Position numbers and translations under genes: made by a program. From CAWCWN01 sp963799245 (lineage in GTDB: Bacteria; Chloroflexota; Ktedonobacteria; Ktedonobacterales; Ktedonobacteraceae): a stretch of 64,000 nucleotides of DNA. Shown here piece after piece: positions 16,820 through 25,469 of this stretch. Within the stretch, counting starts at the first letter, position 1; each line of letters starts with the position of its first letter. The stretch covers positions 124,001 to 188,000 of the forward strand of contig CAWCWN010000004.1 in the NCBI GenBank assembly GCA_963799245.1, read 5' to 3'. The notes beneath the pieces were generated by a model. That model searched no databases and was not told the DNA's origin. It saw nothing but the letters and a program-made list of their open reading frames with translations.

Positions 16820-19800
16820 TTAACTGAGCATCTCGTAGGCCCCGATGTCGCACGCCGCTTCTTCTGGTCGCTTCATACCTCGTTGGTCAGTGGAGATCCC
16901 CTTGATATGACAGGCGTTGGGTGGGATGCGATGGATGGCCAGGCTTCCTGGGAGCAAGGCATGGGTTTGGGTTGGTCCATTGTTGCCCTGCAGCACAGGA
17001 TCAATCCTCAGGGCAGTGGGTGCCACCTGCAAGAGATCCGTACCATGCAGCTGGTTGGGTGCGAACTTCGTGCCCGCCGTGTTCTGGATGAGATTATAGC
17101 CCTGCGAGGTGAGCTCACCCACAATGTCCAGGCTCTGGGCAGCCCTGTTGCCAGCAACAAGGCTGTTTCTCATCACGAGCTGACGGCCCCCGTCGTTGGT
17201 ATCGTTCCAGATGCCCCCTCCACTCTGGGAGGCGCTATTGTCGTAAATGGTGCAAAAGGTTATCGCTGTTTGGGCGGTACTCCCACTATTCGCGATCCCA
17301 CCACCGGTAAGCGCTGCTGTGTTGGTCGAAATGGTGCTGTTGCTGAGGGTGAGCGTCCCATTATTGTAGATGCCTCCGCCACTCTGGGAGGCCGCATTGT
17401 CCGCAACGGTGCTGCTATTGAGGGTGAGCGTCCCAGCATTGTAGATGCCTCCGCCACTATGGGAGGCCGCATTGTCCGCAACGGTGCTATTGCTGAGGGT
17501 GAGCATCCCATCATTGTAGATGCCCCCGCCATTATGGGAGGCCGCATTGCCCGCGACGGTGCTGCTAATGAGGGTGAGCATCCCATCATTGTAGATGCCC
17601 CCGCCACTATGGGAGGCCGCACCCGCGACGGTGCTGCTGATGAGGGTGAGCATCCCATCATTGTAGATGGCGCGACCTTGACCCGCCCGGGTATTTTCCG
17701 CCTCATTGCCCCTCACGATGCTGTTGATCAGCGTGAACCTCCCATCATTGGAGATGTTGCTCATCTTCAGCGTCAAGTCAGACACGGTAGAGGCAGAGCC
17801 AGCAGGGAGCACATCGAGGCCAAATTTATTTTCCCCCCCACTAATGCTCAAGCGTCCAGCTCCTGGACCACGAATGTGGAGCAGCTTGGAAATATGCAGA
17901 TCATCGCTCGTTAACAGAAGCGTCCCCTGTAAGCTGGGATCAAACGTAATCGTGCTTCCCGCAGGGGCGTTCTCAATCGCCCAGCGCAGTGATCCTGGCC
18001 CATCGTTCGCTAAGGTGGTCACCCGTCTGGGATCAGGTGGCATATGCAGACGGAGCCAGACTGTCAGCCCGGCCATTGAAAGTAACAACAGCATGATGAT
18101 GAGTGCGCTAATGCCATAGCGGATACGGGCTGCCGTACTCGCGCACAGAAATGCCAGTTCGTTCCTGCTTGGGCTGTTGCGCCTGGCCCACCCTTTTGCT
18201 TCCATCAGTTGAGAACCACGATACAGTCGGTCTTTTGGCTTGTTACGCTCTTGCCAGCCGCGCGCATCCTGACTGATCGTCTGCTGCAGGCGCATATCCT
18301 CACGTGCTCCTTGCAGCCAGGTAGCCAGGCGTGGCCATTCCCGGATCAATGCCTCATGGCTGACTTCCAGCACCGCTGTTCCAGCCAGCGTATTGCTCGT
18401 CAACAGATGCGCCTGAATAAAGGCCTCGGTGACCTCCTCGAGGATGAGCGTTTCCTCGGGATCGGGCAGGAACAGTTCGGAGCGGGCCGCCCGACGTCGT
18501 GTGGCATCTTGCTCCGTGGCTCCTGGCTTGATCAAGCGCAAGAACAGGGTCCGTGCCAACCGCTGATGCTTTTCAGAAGGTAAGGACGCGTAGGTGCACT
18601 CTGCATGCCTGGCTAGCGCTCCTTTGACCCCACCCACCTCAGAATAGGCCGCATACGTGAGTTGATGCCCACAACGCCGCTGAAAGAGCTGATCGAGCGT
18701 GAATTGCAAGAGCGGCAAAGCTCCCTCCTGCCCATGCATCTCGAAAAGCAAATCTCCCACCAGATCGCCCTCGAACGTCAGGTGCACCTCGGGAAGACGA
18801 GCTGGTCGCTCGATCACCATGCGTAGCTCTTGTATGTCCATGGGATGCACGGCACAATGCTGCTGCTCAATCAGCGGACCTAAAGCTGAGCAGGAGAGCA
18901 CGCGGTCGTAGAAGTCAGCACGCAAGGTCAGGACGACCATGACTGGACCGCGTGGTTCCGTGAGCGCGCAAACCAACAGATCAATAAACTGCTGCCGCTC
19001 CTCCGGAGTGCTCGTTTGCGTGAACAGTTCCTCGAATTGGTCGACAACGAGCAGCACTCTCGTTGCTTGATGCGGCCTCAAAGCTGCGGCCAGCTGGTGT
19101 AACCCGCGTGCCGAGTCACCTTCCAGGTCGTGGCGCAGCGTGAGCAGATTCCTCTCCGGCAGCCGCTCGGCAAAGGCAAGGGCAAGGGACTCGAGGGGAT
19201 GCATCCCAGGAACTATGGGGCTGAGGTAGATCCACTCTTCACTCGCAGGCAGCCCCCCCTGCTGAAGACGGGACAGCAGACCTGCCATCAGAACACTCGA
19301 CTTGCCTGAGCCACTCGGTCCGATGATGGCCAACAGTCGTGCACGCTGCTGGCCTGCTTGCTCTGCCTGCAGCGCACCTGCTAAGGCACTGGTCAGTTCG
19401 TCAATGAGGCCATCACGTCCAAAGAAATCGTGTTGATCTGCTTGGTGGAACGCCTGGAGTCCTTTATACGGGTTGCGTGGTTCGCTGGCGAGGAGTCGTT
19501 CCTTTGCTTCTGCAGGGGCAGACGATGTGGTCGTGCTGGGGTCAAGCCACTCGTGTTGGAGCAGGGTGGCGATCTCTGCGAAGAGACTGGGATCATTTCT
19601 CGTACGAGCATCAATACTGACCGACAGTTCATGTGCGCCCGGGGGCAGGCACTCCTGCCAGTGTTCTCCCTCGATCCAGATAGCAAGCACCGGGCGCCGA
19701 TACATTCTGGCCAACTCCAGCGCCTCGCGGACGTGACGGGAGGAGCGGGCATGAGGCGAGACAATCAGCAGGATTATCTGGGCAGCCCGCATCGCCTCGC

Positions 19801-20179
19801 GAAGCACCTTGCTCGGGTGCTCTACGCCTGGCCTCCTGATTTGACGACTACTATGGAGCGGCAGCTTCCGCTCTTGCAAGACAGTCTTGAGCTGGATGAC
19901 AATAGCTTTCTCAGTATCAGCATGGGAGCAAGCAAGAAACACGAAAGGGACAAACAGTTCCTCGGAACCCTGAACCAATCCCAGTTCCTCAGCCGTCGTC
20001 CCCAGGGCTGCACATAAGCGCGCACGGAAGTAGGAACTGGGCATGGTGACGCCGCGCTCCCAGCGACTCACTATCTCGAAGCTCGTGCCGACCTCTTCAG
20101 CCAATCTGGCTTGGGACCATCCCTGCAGGCTGCGTGCATGCCTCAACCGTTCATTAGGTACACACTCTTTTATGACCAT
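16820..20179 (-). CDS. XRE-TIR-nSTAND ATPase-TM-beta-helix protein, copy 1
   Basis: A 1119-residue multidomain protein. Residues 1-70: XRE helix-turn-helix (LQGWSQARLAEEVGTSFEIV, SRWERGVTMP). About 75-220: TIR-like domain (FVFLACSHADTEKAI ... ILLIVSPHARSSRHVREALE). About 240-620: nSTAND1-type NTPase (NPYKGLQAFHQADQHDFFGR, Walker A GPSGSGKSS, Walker B VLLVVDQFEELF). A membrane segment follows (ALIIMLLLLSMAGLTVWL), then TLANDGPGSLRWAIENAPAG and tandem 25-residue GGGIYN repeats forming a right-handed beta-helix to the C-terminus. The HTH/TIR half should be cytoplasmic and the beta-helix external. AAGAAGGAG precedes the ATG. One unit lacks a residue relative to copy 2 (TVAGAASHS). Sensor-regulator or defence roles are inferred. 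Confidence 0.9.
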   Translation of the reverse strand: MVIKECVPNERLRHARSLQGWSQARLAEEVGTSFEIVSRWERGVTMPSSYFRARLCAALGTTAEELGLVQGSEELFVPFVFLACSHADTEKAIVIQLKTVLQERKLPLHSSRQIRRPGVEHPSKVLREAMRAAQIILLIVSPHARSSRHVREALELARMYRRPVLAIWIEGEHWQECLPPGAHELSVSIDARTRNDPSLFAEIATLLQHEWLDPSTTTSSAPAEAKERLLASEPRNPYKGLQAFHQADQHDFFGRDGLIDELTSALAGALQAEQAGQQRARLLAIIGPSGSGKSSVLMAGLLSRLQQGGLPASEEWIYLSPIVPGMHPLESLALAFAERLPERNLLTLRHDLEGDSARGLHQLAAALRPHQATRVLLVVDQFEELFTQTSTPEERQQFIDLLVCALTEPRGPVMVVLTLRADFYDRVLSCSALGPLIEQQHCAVHPMDIQELRMVIERPARLPEVHLTFEGDLVGDLLFEMHGQEGALPLLQFTLDQLFQRRCGHQLTYAAYSEVGGVKGALARHAECTYASLPSEKHQRLARTLFLRLIKPGATEQDATRRRAARSELFLPDPEETLILEEVTEAFIQAHLLTSNTLAGTAVLEVSHEALIREWPRLATWLQGAREDMRLQQTISQDARGWQERNKPKDRLYRGSQLMEAKGWARRNSPSRNELAFLCASTAARIRYGISALIIMLLLLSMAGLTVWLRLHMPPDPRRVTTLANDGPGSLRWAIENAPAGSTITFDPSLQGTLLLTSDDLHISKLLHIRGPGAGRLSISGGENKFGLDVLPAGSASTVSDLTLKMSNISNDGRFTLINSIVRGNEAENTRAGQGRAIYNDGMLTLISSTVAGAASHSGGGIYNDGMLTLISSTVAGNAASHNGGGIYNDGMLTLSNSTVADNAASHSGGGIYNAGTLTLNSSTVADNAASQSGGGIYNNGTLTLSNSTISTNTAALTGGGIANSGSTAQTAITFCTIYDNSASQSGGGIWNDTNDGGRQLVMRNSLVAGNRAAQSLDIVGELTSQGYNLIQNTAGTKFAPNQLHGTDLLQVAPTALRIDPVLQGNNGPTQTHALLPGSLAIHRIPPNACHIKGISTDQRGMKRPEEAACDIGAYEMLS

Positions 20180-20351
20180 TCTGAGGCTCCTTCTTTACTA
20201 GTTAATCTTTGATCAGTTTGCCTGTGGCTCCGCTGAACTGCTTCGCTACGAAGGATTGCGTGGGGATGGCAAGTTAGCTACCGCCCTGTGCAGGTCCTAA
20301 TTACCGTTTTCGGTTGTCACACTACTGCTCATCCAGCTGAAGTGACTCATG

Positions 20352-21416
20352 TTAGACGAGCCCTTTACTTACACACAGTTCTGCATTTAAGATCGACCCA
20401 CCAGCTGCGCCGCGAATGGTATTATGCCCAAGCAATACAAACTTATAACTCAAAATGGGACAGGGCCTCAATCTTCCCACTGTCACCGTCATCCCGTTGC
20501 CAGCATCACGATCACGGAGCGGCTGTGGGCGATCAATCTCAGCACGATAAAGCAAGGGACGATCAGGAGCACTTGGCAGCTTGCGTTGTTGCGCTTCGGA
20601 CGTGTAGTTCTCCCAGGCAGTGATCATCTCTTCAGGGCGTGCCTCGTGTGCCAATTCGATACTGGCGCATTCCAGATGTCCCTCACGGCTGGCAACACGG
20701 TTACAATGTGCGCTTATGACCATTGGGGTATTGAGAAAGCCACTACCTTCTTCCCAGCTTCCCAGCATTTTGAGCGTCTCGCTCTCTACTTTCTCCTCTT
20801 CGTCACCAATGTATGGAATGACGTTATCGAGGATGTCATAAGAGGACACACCTGGATAACCAGCACCCGAAATGGCTTGTAAGGTGGTCACGATGACCTT
20901 GCGCAAACCGAATTGCTCTTGCACTGGTTTGAGGGCCATCACCAGGGGCGTGGCAGAGCAATTGGCGTTAGTGACGATGCAACCGGACCATCTCCGCTGC
21001 CGGCGCTGTTGTACAATTGCCGCGACGTGGTCAGCGTTCACTTCTGGTATGAGCAGTGGCACGTCGGGAGCCATGCGGTAGTTTTTGGCATTGCTAAAGA
21101 CAGCTATCCCCGCTTGGGCAAAGGCCGTCTCAATCTCGCCTGCGACCTCGCCCGGTAGAGCGGAAAACACGATCTTCACAGCGGGCAGTGCCTCCGGTCG
21201 GCAGGCAACTACCGGCAAGTTTCCAACAGGGGAAGGCATATCGCTACCAGGAAGCCGCCAGCGTGTTGCCTCAGCATAAGGCCGACCGCCATGCTGTCGT
21301 GATGCAGCGACTGCGACAAGTTCGAACCAGGGATGTCCTTGTAGCAGTGCTATGAAGCGCTGGCCGACCATGCCGGTTGCACCGAGAACGGCGACGGGAA
21401 TTCGTTGCGATGTCAT
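20352..21416 (-). CDS. asd: aspartate-semialdehyde dehydrogenase
   Basis: A 354-residue enzyme reducing aspartyl phosphate to aspartate 4-semialdehyde with NADPH. Visible features are the nucleotide-binding start VAVLGATGMVGQRFI, the active-site Cys in TNANCSATPL, the segment GAGYPGVSSYDILDNVIPYI and the catalytic His region VISAHCNRV. These fit the archaeal/fungal-type branch rather than the enterobacterial one. Its ATG overlaps the aspartokinase stop by four bases, indicating translational coupling. It is the last gene of the inferred six-gene operon that starts with the NRPS at 30541. Confidence 0.95.
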   Translation of the reverse strand: MTSQRIPVAVLGATGMVGQRFIALLQGHPWFELVAVAASRQHGGRPYAEATRWRLPGSDMPSPVGNLPVVACRPEALPAVKIVFSALPGEVAGEIETAFAQAGIAVFSNAKNYRMAPDVPLLIPEVNADHVAAIVQQRRQRRWSGCIVTNANCSATPLVMALKPVQEQFGLRKVIVTTLQAISGAGYPGVSSYDILDNVIPYIGDEEEKVESETLKMLGSWEEGSGFLNTPMVISAHCNRVASREGHLECASIELAHEARPEEMITAWENYTSEAQQRKLPSAPDRPLLYRAEIDRPQPLRDRDAGNGMTVTVGRLRPCPILSYKFVLLGHNTIRGAAGGSILNAELCVSKGLV

Positions 21417-22891
21417 AGTGCACCTCGTCTCTTCTCTTGTGTGGGATAGGGGTGACGCATAAGTGGAATCACGGGCGCGATCAGGTCGCGATGCAGACAG
21501 CGGAGAGCGCTCTCACTGTCCCGATCTTCCACCACTAATGTGATGCCCTGTTCCGAAACACCTTGGGTAATGACGGGAATATGTTCATGTACAAGGGCAG
21601 TACTAGCCCGGGCAGGACTCATTGGATCCACAGTAAAGCCAGAACCGATACAAGCACATACCGCTACGTCACGTCGACACCGGACCCACCAGCGTTCCAG
21701 GTCGTGCTGTAAGAGCGATACGACCGAATCTGCTGCCTGTTCCTCAACGACAAATGAGAGATCGTGGCCCGACGATGAACAGATAGCAACCGGTGCTGCC
21801 CCAGCACGAGCAGCCAGAACAAAGACCTGCCCAGTGTTTTCAGGTGCCCTGAACAGATCGCCGTTCTCTACTATCACTAGTGCTAGGTGCCGGCGAATGG
21901 TGATGGCTCGTGCGCCACCCTGTAACTGGTCATCTGGACCTACAACGGTACCGCGTATATGAGGACGGAAGGTGTTGCGCACACGCACAGGGATATTGCG
22001 AGGGGCAAGCGGAATGAGGGTACGTGGATGCAATACTTTGGCTCCGAACCAGGAGAGACGCGCAGCTTCTGCATAAGAAAGATGCGGCAATAAACGTGTG
22101 TTGGCAACAAGGCGTGGATCAGCGGTCAGGACACCATCCACGTCGGTATAGATCGTGACGTCGTTACAATCCAGAGCAGCGCCAATGATGGTTGCCGAGT
22201 AGTCAGAACCGTTGCGCCCAAGGGTGGTAACATGACCAGTGATGGTACGCCCGATGAAGCCAGCGGCAACAGGCACAATGCCCCGCTCGACCAGCGGAGA
22301 GATGAGCTCATGCGCGTTCACTCGTGTCTCCTCCGTGAGAGGATCAGCGCCAACAACGACACCGAATGGTTGTGCAGTATCAGAGTACGGATGACGAGTA
22401 ATGATGACCTCCTGGCGCACTGGTTCAGCCTGAATACCAACATCACCCGCTGCCGCCGCGACAAGTAGCACAGCCAGGCGCTCACCCCATGCTGTAACAG
22501 CAGCCGTCGGTAGGGAAACCTCTTGCCCATGTTCGGCTGCCCAACGTAATGCGCTGACATCCTTTGCAAGCCCTGCCAGTGCGATTTCAAGATGCTGTTG
22601 CAGGGTGGCTCGATCCTTACAGCTAGAGATGGCTTTCTCTATGGCTTCAATGTGTTGCTGTTGCAACGCCTTCAGTTCATGGTCGCATGTGTCATGCTCA
22701 CCCGAACAAGTGTAGCGTGCAATTCTCAGCAGTTGGTCGGTTACTCCTGCCATCGCTGAGACGACGACAACGGGAAAGGACTCTTCGAGGTCGTTCAACG
22801 TGGCTGCGATAATGGTTGCGACATGACGAATGCGTTCGCCACTACCGACGGATGTTCCACCAAATTTCAAGACACTAACGTTGCTTTTCAT
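21413..22891 (-). CDS. lysC: aspartokinase
   Basis: Phosphorylates aspartate, the committed step of aspartate-family amino acids. The kinase signature is VLKFGGTSVGSGERI at the start; GFIGRTITGHVTTLGRNGSD and AARLSWFGAKVLHPRTL follow. Two ACT-like regulatory segments lie after residue 320, so feedback control is possible. The start at 22891 (MKSNVSVLKFGG) has GGTGAT upstream and is preferred to the in-frame start at 22948, which would add 19 unconserved residues. It is coupled to asd downstream and lies 105 bases from hom upstream. Confidence 0.95.
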   Translation of the reverse strand: MKSNVSVLKFGGTSVGSGERIRHVATIIAATLNDLEESFPVVVVSAMAGVTDQLLRIARYTCSGEHDTCDHELKALQQQHIEAIEKAISSCKDRATLQQHLEIALAGLAKDVSALRWAAEHGQEVSLPTAAVTAWGERLAVLLVAAAAGDVGIQAEPVRQEVIITRHPYSDTAQPFGVVVGADPLTEETRVNAHELISPLVERGIVPVAAGFIGRTITGHVTTLGRNGSDYSATIIGAALDCNDVTIYTDVDGVLTADPRLVANTRLLPHLSYAEAARLSWFGAKVLHPRTLIPLAPRNIPVRVRNTFRPHIRGTVVGPDDQLQGGARAITIRRHLALVIVENGDLFRAPENTGQVFVLAARAGAAPVAICSSSGHDLSFVVEEQAADSVVSLLQHDLERWWVRCRRDVAVCACIGSGFTVDPMSPARASTALVHEHIPVITQGVSEQGITLVVEDRDSESALRCLHRDLIAPVIPLMRHPYPTQEKRRGAL

Positions 22892-22996
22892 ACAATCACC
22901 ACTGTTCAATTGTTGGTTCAACTCTGATTTAACTATATAGCTTTTCAAGCCATTTGATAATTTTCACAGTAATTTCTGTTGCTTTATCTATATTTG

Positions 22997-24067
22997 TCAG
23001 TAAATGCTTAAAAATGCTGAATGACCACGCTGTGAGATAAGTCGATAAATTGTGAGTAAGTCGGCGATGAGTGCTGCTCCTGTTTCTAGACGCCCTGCTC
23101 CAGGTCCAATGATTGTCACGTCTCCCCGCAGATGCGTTGTAAAAGTAAGGGCATTGGTTGTGTCTCTAATAGAGGCGAGGGGATGTGTAAGAGGCAAGAG
23201 TCTTGGCCACACGCTAATAGTGGCTCTTCCCTCGTTCTTTTCAATAGTACCTACCAGTTTCCAGACGAGGCCCTTAGCCCGTGCAGAGTCAATGTCTCGC
23301 GAAGTAATGTGAGTAATACCTGTACGCATCACATCCGATAAAGAGAATGACCCGCCCATCAGTAGATTTGCAAGGATCACCATTTTTGCAGCCGCGTCAT
23401 AGCCTTCTATATCACCTGTGGGATCAGCCTCGGCGTAGCCATGCTTTTGTGCCTCTCGCAATGCATCTGCATAACTCATACCCTCTTCCATCTGGGTCAG
23501 GATATAATTCGTTGTACCATTCACAATACCTTGTACGCGTTGAATATTGTCCGTTTTCACCAGATGCTGAGCAAGGCGTAGTACTGGCGTGCCACTCATG
23601 ACAGTACCCTCTATACCGACCTCAAGGTTGTGGGCCTGGGCTAACGTTTTCAGCTCGCGATAGTGTAAGGCAATTGGACCTTTATTAGTAGTGATGATGT
23701 GCCTGCCTCGTTTCAATGCAGAACGGAGGTAGGTCGCTGCAGGTTCACCAGTTTCAAGATTGGTGGGACTCACTTCGATAACGACATCAGCGTTGCTCTC
23801 TTCTATGGTACGGAGAGTATCCCAACCCCGTATGGACGCAGAAACAGAATCCAAGGTACCATCACGATGAATGGCGTCAAGAAGTGTAGCAGGAAGCAGC
23901 CCATCCGGATCATACACACTTCCCTTGATCGTATCACAGACGGCAACAATCGGAAAACGTATTCCAAATTGCTGTGCCAAAGCTTCGCCCCGATCGTTCA
24001 GAATCTGGACAAAACCTTGACCTACATTGCCAAAACCAATTATTGCCAGACGCAGTCTATCCATCAT
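22997..24067 (-). CDS. hom: homoserine dehydrogenase, short form without ACT domain
   Basis: Reduces aspartate semialdehyde to homoserine. The Rossmann start LRLAIIGFGNVGQGFVQIL, the segments HIITTNKGPIALHY, EGTVMSGTPVLRL and GIVNGTTNYILTQMEEGMSY, and the catalytic block EADPTGDIEGYDAAAK are all visible. At 356 residues it ends without the C-terminal ACT domain, so threonine feedback through that domain is absent; short forms exist naturally. GAGAGG precedes the double ATG. Its presence beside lysC and asd in a synthetase operon suggests dedicated homoserine or semialdehyde supply rather than housekeeping. Confidence 0.93.
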   Translation of the reverse strand: MMDRLRLAIIGFGNVGQGFVQILNDRGEALAQQFGIRFPIVAVCDTIKGSVYDPDGLLPATLLDAIHRDGTLDSVSASIRGWDTLRTIEESNADVVIEVSPTNLETGEPAATYLRSALKRGRHIITTNKGPIALHYRELKTLAQAHNLEVGIEGTVMSGTPVLRLAQHLVKTDNIQRVQGIVNGTTNYILTQMEEGMSYADALREAQKHGYAEADPTGDIEGYDAAAKMVILANLLMGGSFSLSDVMRTGITHITSRDIDSARAKGLVWKLVGTIEKNEGRATISVWPRLLPLTHPLASIRDTTNALTFTTHLRGDVTIIGPGAGRLETGAALIADLLTIYRLISQRGHSAFLSIY

Positions 24068-24136
24068 TCTATACCTCTCTTGAACTCGGCATCTTTCTGA
24101 TCAATTTCTGGACCTTGCTTCTCCATATCCCTGCTC

Positions 24137-25405
24137 TCAGGAGCGTAAATCAGCCAGGACACGTAATGCCTCTCGAGCTGCCTGGCTTGTTCGTTCAATG
24201 TCATCTGATGTGTGCGCGACTGACAGGTGAGCGGCTTCAAACTGAGAAGGTGGGAGATAGACACCTCTTTCCAGCATCTCCCAGAAAAACCTGGCAAATG
24301 CCTTTGTATCTGAAAGTTGCGCTATACCAAGGTTCGTAACAGGACCATCTTGGAAGAACAGGCAAAACATTGCTCCGACTTGATTGATACATAAAGGCAC
24401 ATCTAATTCGTCGGCATGAGCTTTAATGCTCGTGCATAGAGCTTTCGTTCTCTGCTCCAGTTGCTCATACATGCCAGGCTTTTCAAGCAGCTGGAGTGTT
24501 GCTATTCCCGCAGCTGCCGAAAGGGGATTTCCAGAGTATGTCCCCCCCTGATACATCGAACCCGACGGCGCTACCGATTCCATAATTTCTTCTCGTCCCC
24601 CATAAGCTCCAATTGGGAGCCCTCCGCCAATGATCTTGCCCAAACAGGTAATATCAGGCGTCACCCGAAACCGTTCTTGCGCTCCGCCATATGCGACACG
24701 AAAGCCGGTCATAACCTCGTCGAAGATTAACAGACTCTCATGCGCATCGCATAGATCGCGCAGTCCTTTTAGAAAGCCATCTGCTGGGGATACAACTCCC
24801 ATGTTTCCTGCGACAGGCTCTACAATGACTCCAGCAATCTCTCCCTTGTAGCTGCGCAGCAGCTCATCAACAAATTCGAGATCGTTGTACTCAGCTACAA
24901 GAACTTGACCGGTACTGTTTTCTATAGGACGGTAAGGGCTGCCCGTTAGAAGCGGTCCATACCAGCCATGGTAGCAGCCCTTAAATTTGATAATTCGCTC
25001 TCGCCTGGTGTGCACCCTTGCCAACTCCACCGCTGCCATGGTCGCTTCAGTTCCGCTATTGACGAACCTGAGCATGTCGATGCTTGGGAAAGCCTGCTTG
25101 ATCATCTGCGCCAACCCCAATTCGAGTTCCGTCGGCGTGCCAAAGGTCGTGCCTCTTTCAATCTGAGTCTGTAATGAAGCGACCACTTCGGCATGAGCGT
25201 GCCCAAGGAGCAACGGCCCCCATCCTAAGACGTAATCAAGGTAGGCATTGCCATCGACGTCATGGAGGTAGGCACCCCTTCCCTGCCGCATAAAGATTGG
25301 CGACTTCCCTCCCACCTGCCGAAAGGTTCGTGCCGGATTGCTCGTTCCTGCTGGAATGTGAGCTTGCTCCTGTTCAAACAACTCCTGTGAGCGAAATGTT
25401 TTCAT
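24137..25405 (-). CDS. class III PLP aminotransferase, glutamate-1-semialdehyde aminomutase-like
   Basis: About 422 residues, strongly resembling HemL: IPAGTSNPARTFRQVGG, the dimer-interface segment VNSGTEATMAAVELARVHT, KGCYHGWYGPLL, IFDEVMTGFRVAYGGAQERF, and the PLP Lys region CLGKIIGGGLPIGAYGG. The start at 25405 (MKTFRSQELFEQ) has AGAAGGAAG upstream; longer in-frame starts would overlap dapF. Canonical HemL makes 5-aminolevulinate for heme, but no other tetrapyrrole gene is present and the neighbours handle aspartate semialdehyde. An aminotransferase or aminomutase acting on an amino-acid semialdehyde for the adjacent synthetase is my preferred reading; a duplicated hemL remains possible. 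Confidence 0.85.
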   Translation of the reverse strand: MKTFRSQELFEQEQAHIPAGTSNPARTFRQVGGKSPIFMRQGRGAYLHDVDGNAYLDYVLGWGPLLLGHAHAEVVASLQTQIERGTTFGTPTELELGLAQMIKQAFPSIDMLRFVNSGTEATMAAVELARVHTRRERIIKFKGCYHGWYGPLLTGSPYRPIENSTGQVLVAEYNDLEFVDELLRSYKGEIAGVIVEPVAGNMGVVSPADGFLKGLRDLCDAHESLLIFDEVMTGFRVAYGGAQERFRVTPDITCLGKIIGGGLPIGAYGGREEIMESVAPSGSMYQGGTYSGNPLSAAAGIATLQLLEKPGMYEQLEQRTKALCTSIKAHADELDVPLCINQVGAMFCLFFQDGPVTNLGIAQLSDTKAFARFFWEMLERGVYLPPSQFEAAHLSVAHTSDDIERTSQAAREALRVLADLRS

Positions 25406-25469
25406 ATCTGCTTCCTTCTGAGCTTTTTTTGCTTCGAGTCGGACTCTGCGTTCTTCTGCTTGCAGGGCC

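Larger units (their letters stand above)
16653..20206 (-). repeat. long direct repeat, copy 1 (partner 52086-55652)
   Basis: About 3.55 kb, covering the whole STAND gene plus about 165 bases beyond its stop, recurs in the same orientation 35.4 kb away. Similarity begins sharply at GAGATGAGACGGG and ends at GTTAAT just upstream of the gene. Most is near-identical, but the part coding for the first roughly 150 residues is clearly more diverged. Confidence 0.9.

Noticed and set aside
17260..17706. CRISPR-like periodic repeats (also 52694-53143)
   Set aside because: The 75-bp period lies inside a coding region and encodes 25-residue protein repeats; there are no unique spacers.
16754..17914. 386-codon plus-strand ORF opposite the STAND gene (and its counterpart at 51957-53246)
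   Set aside because: It is the antisense reading of the beta-helix repeats; periodic sequence keeps several frames open. No ribosome binding site, and the minus-strand frame has clear domains.
24137..25405. Reading the HemL-like gene as the heme pathway enzyme of the cell
   Set aside because: Not excluded, but no tetrapyrrole gene is near and the operon context is aspartate metabolism, so I did not give it the hemL symbol.
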